Source: Candidatus Acidiferrales bacterium
Lineage (GTDB): Bacteria > Acidobacteriota > Terriglobia > Acidiferrales > UBA7541
Direction: 5' to 3'
NCBI GenBank assembly: GCA_030037525.1
Contig: JASHRC010000275.1
Location: 1 to 61,316, forward strand
Length of the DNA stretch: 61,316 bases
Part shown: piece after piece, positions 61,079 through 61,316 of the stretch
Position numbering within the stretch: the first letter of the stretch is position 1
How the letters are laid out: each line of letters begins with the position of its first letter
The notes under the pieces: model-generated
What the model saw: only the letters and a program-made list of their open reading frames with translations
The model's database searches: none
What the model was told of the DNA's origin: nothing
Made by a program: the position numbers and the translations under genes

Positions 61079-61316
61079 TCCTCGCTTTCCCACGACGGTG
61101 GGTGGCGTTCGCTCACTCGAGACACACCCCCTGGGGGTCAACTTCCCCGCGCAACAGGCGCTGGTCCGCTGAGGGAAGTCGTGTCAGAACAGCAATTACG
61201 TTGCGGGCAATGGCGAAGCCGCCCAAAGCAATGTGGCTTCCTCGAGGAGCCGATTGGAACGACTTCGGAAACAGTTTTGATATTGTCGACCATACGCTGA
61301 TGGCTCGGTCGGATGA
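61079..61316. other. Right-edge intergenic region
   Basis: The 238 bases beyond the LLM oxidoreductase start should hold the promoter of the six-gene operon. No gene, dyad or GTGAY-N4-RTCAC site was seen, and neither strand shows a recognisable partial protein. Confidence 0.35.

Noticed and set aside
1-61316. CRISPR array, rRNA, riboswitch or prophage
   Set aside because: No regularly spaced repeats, rRNA segments, conserved riboswitch cores or phage structural genes were seen while reading. Only one tRNA was found, and it shows no integrase or attachment duplication beside it.

Overview
The window is a GC-rich chromosomal segment of a free-living, Gram-negative-type bacterium. Outer-membrane proteins, Ser/Thr-kinase and TPR debris, DUF4440, DUF302 and TusA/DsrE-type proteins and a signal-peptide/coiled-coil porin suggest an Acidobacteriota-like soil or sediment organism; this assignment is inference. 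It carries the genes to take benzoate to central metabolites without oxygen, and it makes the deazaflavin cofactor F420.

Layout. 1-5.6 kb: partial DinB protein, class 3 lipase, AraC regulator, then an ECF sigma factor with two exported small proteins and an outer-membrane protein. 5.8-11.3 kb: tRNA-Arg(TCT), an intact SDR, a cupin, a phosphoesterase and a SnoaL-like protein among remnants (scrambled SDR, IS transposase, RecD-like helicase, hydrolase, TPR, kinase with a deleted core). 11.3-14.9 kb: tight operon of transglutaminase, TusA, DsrE, TusA-OsmC fusion and core-MetE-like methyltransferase. 15-22 kb: ACT protein, aldehyde dehydrogenase, then had-oah-dch (middle benzoyl-CoA pathway) and more remnants. 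22.2-30.2 kb: porin, then an alternative-complex-III-like set (pentaheme cytochrome, MopB protein, 4Fe-4S protein, NrfD, DUF3341). 30.2-32.4 kb: malate synthase diverging from an acyl-CoA thioesterase. 32.4-39.1 kb: class I ATP-dependent benzoyl-CoA reductase (two activases, two reductase subunits) with an Rrf2 regulator, GNAT, SnoaL-like protein and RIC-type di-iron repair protein. 39.2-49.4 kb: thiolase, 3-hydroxyacyl-CoA dehydrogenase, glutaryl-CoA dehydrogenase, and a five-gene operon led by a benzoate-CoA ligase fused to an enoyl-CoA hydratase. 49.7-55.0 kb: UROD-family protein and F420 genes cofG-cofH-cofD-cofC. 55.1-61.1 kb: six-gene operon on the minus strand with an F420-type LLM oxidoreductase, DUF6282 metallohydrolase, acyl-CoA dehydrogenase, CitE-like lyase, MaoC hydratase and class III CoA-transferase.

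How it fits: benzoate is activated by the ligase, the aromatic ring is reduced by the ATP-driven reductase, Dch, Had and Oah hydrate, oxidise and open the ring, and the dehydrogenase, thiolase and glutaryl-CoA dehydrogenase finish to crotonyl-CoA. Five copies of a Crp/Fnr-type palindrome, GTGAY-N4-RTCAC, lie only in the control regions before had, between malate synthase and thioesterase, between the HADH and glutaryl-CoA dehydrogenase genes, and (two copies) between the ligase and the UROD/F420 operon. This marks a probable shared regulon.
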